15,081 nucleotides of DNA from the NCBI GenBank assembly GCA_900555045.1, contig USJW01000117.1, positions 1 to 15,081 of the forward strand, read 5' to 3'. Both the position numbers and the translations under genes were made by a program. Source of the DNA: an uncultured Clostridium sp. (lineage in GTDB: Bacteria > Bacillota > Clostridia > Lachnospirales > Lachnospiraceae). Positions 13,266-15,081 of this stretch are shown here, in pieces. Within the stretch, counting starts at the first letter, position 1, and each line of letters starts with the position of its first letter. The notes beneath the pieces are model-generated. The model worked only from the letters and a program-made list of their open reading frames with translations, did not search any database and was not told where the DNA came from.

Positions 13266-14345
13266 ATGGAAGAAATTTACAGGCAGCGTCTGGACCGCCT
13301 GGCCCGCGCGCTGAAAGAAACGGGGCTGACCCAAATGATCGTCAGCGACCGGCTTGCCATCTGGTACTTCACCGGTGTGGACGTGCACCCCGGCGAGCGC
13401 CTCTACGCCCTCTACGCCCGGGCGGACGGCCGCCACAAGCTGATTTTAAACCATCTGTTCACAGTGCCACACACAGGCCTTGAGGAGATCTGGATGAGCG
13501 ACACGGACGACGGGATCGGAATCCTGGCGGACGCGGTGGACGGCACTGCGGACATGGGAATCGACAAGAGCTGGCCCGCATGCTTTCTCTTGGCGCTGAT
13601 GGAGCGCCACCCCGGCGTCCGCTACGTCAACGCCTCCGGGTGCGTGGACGCACTGCGCGCCGTCAAGGATGAAGCTGAGCAGGAGAAGATGCGCACCGCA
13701 TCCCGCATAAACGACGCCTGCATGGCAGCCGCCCGCTCCTATCTGCGGGAGGGCGTGACCGAGAAGGAGGTTGCGGACTACATCTCTGCCCTGTACCGGG
13801 ACGCCGGCTGCGACGGCCTGTCCTTCGGCACCATCGTCTCCTTCGGGGCCCACGCGGCGGACCCCCACCACGAGCCGGACACCACGGCCCTTAAGAAGGG
13901 CGACTGCATCGTGATCGACATGGGCTGCCGCAAGGACGGCTATTGCTCCGACATGACCCGCACCTACTTCTGCGGGGAGCCGGACAAAAAATATGCGGCC
14001 ATCCACGACCTGGTCCGGAAGGCCAACGAGAAGGCCGAGGCCATGATCCGCCCCGGCGTCCGCTTCTGCGACATCGACCGCGCCGCCAGGGAGCACATCG
14101 AGGCGGGCGGCTACGGCCCCTACTTCACCCACCGCCTGGGCCACTCCATCGGCCTGGAGGACCACGAGTTCGGCGATGTCAGCTCCTCCAACACGGACGT
14201 GGTGCAGGCCGGGATGACCTTTTCCGTGGAGCCCGGGGTGTACCTCCCCGGCGAGTTCGGCGTCCGGGTGGAGGACCTGGTCCTGGTCACCGCGGACGGC
14301 TGCGAGATCCTGAACCATCTGGAAAAGCGCTGGGAAGCCGTGTAA
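13266..14345 (+). CDS. M24-family metallopeptidase, Xaa-Pro aminopeptidase/prolidase type
   Basis: This 359-residue protein has the two-domain layout of Xaa-Pro peptidases: an N-terminal creatinase-like domain (1-130, with DRLAIWYFTGVDVHPGERLY) and a C-terminal pita-bread domain. All five metal ligands are visible: D218 (VIDMGCRKDGY), D229 (CSDMTRTY), H293 (HRLGHSIGLEDHE), E322 (SVEPGVY) and E336 (GVRVEDLVL). It should remove N-terminal residues before proline or split X-Pro dipeptides in the cytosol; there is no signal peptide. GGGAGG lies about 10 nt before the ATG. It has its own promoter and terminator and is divergent from the lipoprotein serpin, though no functional link is proven. Confidence 0.93.
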   Translation: MEEIYRQRLDRLARALKETGLTQMIVSDRLAIWYFTGVDVHPGERLYALYARADGRHKLILNHLFTVPHTGLEEIWMSDTDDGIGILADAVDGTADMGIDKSWPACFLLALMERHPGVRYVNASGCVDALRAVKDEAEQEKMRTASRINDACMAAARSYLREGVTEKEVADYISALYRDAGCDGLSFGTIVSFGAHAADPHHEPDTTALKKGDCIVIDMGCRKDGYCSDMTRTYFCGEPDKKYAAIHDLVRKANEKAEAMIRPGVRFCDIDRAAREHIEAGGYGPYFTHRLGHSIGLEDHEFGDVSSSNTDVVQAGMTFSVEPGVYLPGEFGVRVEDLVLVTADGCEILNHLEKRWEAV

Positions 14346-14351
14346 GCAGCT

Positions 14352-14384
14352 AAATGGGCCGCGTATTTTAAGCGCGGCCCATTT
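14352..14384. terminator. Terminator of the M24 peptidase gene
   Basis: A perfect 12-bp stem AAATGGGCCGCG (14352-14363) with CGCGGCCCATTT (14373-14384) encloses a 9-nt loop and ends in a T-run on the plus strand. It starts 7 nt after the stop codon. The A/T-ended stem could also act on transcripts arriving from the right. Confidence 0.9.
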
Positions 14385-14398
14385 TCACACAACAAGAA

Positions 14399-14437
14399 GG
14401 CGAGTATCGAATGATTTTCACGGTTTCGATACTCGCC
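14399..14437 (-). terminator. Hairpin at the 3' end of the candidate noncoding transcript
   Basis: A perfect 13-bp stem, GGCGAGTATCGAA (14399-14411) with its complement at 14425-14437, has a 13-nt loop. On the minus strand it is followed by TTCTTGTTGTG, a broken T-tract; on the plus strand the following bases are not T-rich. It therefore best fits termination of a minus-strand transcript meeting the M24 unit head-on. Confidence 0.65.
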
Positions 14438-15023
14438 CTCAAACTATTTCGTCCATTGGACCAAGCCTCACTTTTCTTTGCTGTTTGTGTGCTTCTCTAT
14501 ATGAAATTGTAACCCCACTCTACGTTTGTTACTCCGCTCATTTTTTCTTGCATTTCGTTTCACTTCAGATCAATTTTCTTTTTCATTCACGATCCGTTGT
14601 CCGTTATCCTTATTCGTTCTAATACCACTTTCTCGTCATGGCACTAAACCGACACTCGATGATACATATTCTGTTGACAACCTTTGAAAATTTTCTCATC
14701 CGCTACTTCTGCAAATGCTCGTCTAACAGTGAAAATTTAAATCCATTCCTTTAACTGTGACGTTCGTTCAGTCTTCGCATTTTTCAACTCGTACAACTGG
14801 TTTGAAACAACTACATTTAAATTAACTTTTTTAAATTATTTTCTGCTGGGCGTTTCGCTTGGTAGATTGGTTTTTCCTGGTTTCGTTTATATTGTCACTT
14901 CTTATAAACGAAACTAAAATTCACTTTCCGGTGGTTTGTACCTCCTTTGCTTAGATTTTTGTTGCTGGTATGTGAATTGCTTCCTGCAATTCTTTTCTTT
15001 ATTTTTTCTTCTGTTCTTTTGAT
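14399..15023 (-). ncRNA. Candidate large structured noncoding RNA (about 600 nt)
   Basis: No credible protein gene exists on either strand here; stops are frequent in all frames. Lines I counted have about 30-40% G+C, against clearly GC-rich neighbouring genes. The minus strand is A-rich and has an exact consensus promoter at its right end and a terminator-like hairpin at its left end. Internal hairpins read by eye are: GAATTGC/GCAATTC (14974-14992, 5-nt loop), a perfect 12-bp stem GTTTCGTTTATA with its complement (14880-14914, 11-nt loop), an 8-bp pairing AAATTTTC/GAAAATTT near 14680-14740, a 9-bp stem with G-U pairs (14619-14647), and GTCC/GGAC at about 14453-14463. I do not see the conserved cores of RNase P RNA, tmRNA or SRP RNA. 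Size and A-rich loops recall large RNAs such as OLE or ROOL, but I cannot assign a family. Confidence 0.5.
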
Positions 15024-15029
15024 AGCTTT

Positions 15030-15058
15030 ATTATAGCTAAGAGTCTTTTATTTGTCAA
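15030..15058 (-). promoter_or_regulatory. Exact-consensus sigma-A promoter of the candidate noncoding RNA
   Basis: On the minus strand TTGACA (15053-15058) and TATAAT (15030-15035) are separated by exactly 17 bp, a perfect match to the housekeeping consensus. It is the strongest promoter in the window. The start point should be near 15023. Confidence 0.85.
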
Positions 15059-15081
15059 TACTTTTATCGTTTTTTAATACC

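Noticed and set aside
13446..14318. Long minus-strand open frame of 290 codons opposite the M24 peptidase gene
   Set aside because: It is antisense to a gene with all catalytic residues intact, is rich in Val, Ala, Gly and His as expected from a mirrored high-GC gene, and has no recognisable motif.
14399..15023. Identification of the noncoding region as RNase P RNA, tmRNA, 6S or SRP RNA
   Set aside because: I find no GAGGAAAGTCC-type RNase P core, no tRNA-like CCA end or tag frame, and the length does not fit 6S or SRP RNA.
14399..15081. CRISPR array or insertion sequence in the AT-rich right end
   Set aside because: There are no regularly spaced direct repeats, no transposase fragment, and no paired terminal inverted repeats with target duplication.

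Overview
This 15.1 kb window looks like chromosomal DNA of an anaerobic gut Clostridia, most likely a G+C-rich member of the Lachnospiraceae. The evidence is AAGGAGG-type ribosome binding sites, sigma-A promoters, a PPi-type phosphofructokinase, an SDR-type mannonate oxidoreductase, FCD-type GntR and AraC regulators, and genes packed tightly on both strands. The genus is inferred, not shown.

Left part (1-6700), hexuronate catabolism. A small XRE/Cro regulator sits at the left edge. The minus-strand operon kduI-kduD-gntR (2967 down to 459) takes the unsaturated-uronate product 5-keto-4-deoxyuronate to 2-keto-3-deoxygluconate (KDG). It ends in a good terminator at 391-438. Upstream of kduI are three phased GntR-type operator-like sites (3011-3061). 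A second minus-strand operon, uxuA plus an SDR reductase (6500 down to 4520), runs fructuronate to mannonate to KDG. Both operons therefore feed KDG, but uxaC, KDG kinase and KDPG aldolase are not in the window. Between them, on the plus strand, is a PPi-dependent phosphofructokinase with its own promoter. A 20-bp perfect bidirectional terminator separates it from the SDR gene.

Middle (6550-9760). An AraC-type regulator is transcribed divergently from uxuA and has a cre-like site at its start point. It is followed by a PflA/PflX-like radical SAM protein that carries an Ala/Pro/Gly-rich insert. A Gfo/Idh/MocA oxidoreductase converges on it.

Right part (9760-14345). A minus-strand operon encodes a lipoprotein serpin, a dCMP-deaminase-like protein, a small membrane protein and a beta-propeller-like lipoprotein with two in-frame tandem repeats. 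Divergent from the serpin is an M24 Xaa-Pro-type peptidase.

Right end (14399-15081). About 640 bp has no credible protein gene. On the minus strand it has an exact consensus promoter (TTGACA, 17 bp, TATAAT), an A-rich transcript region with several hairpins (one a perfect 12-bp stem), and a perfect 13-bp terminator-like hairpin about 600 nt downstream. I read this as a candidate large structured noncoding RNA. It is the most interesting signal here.
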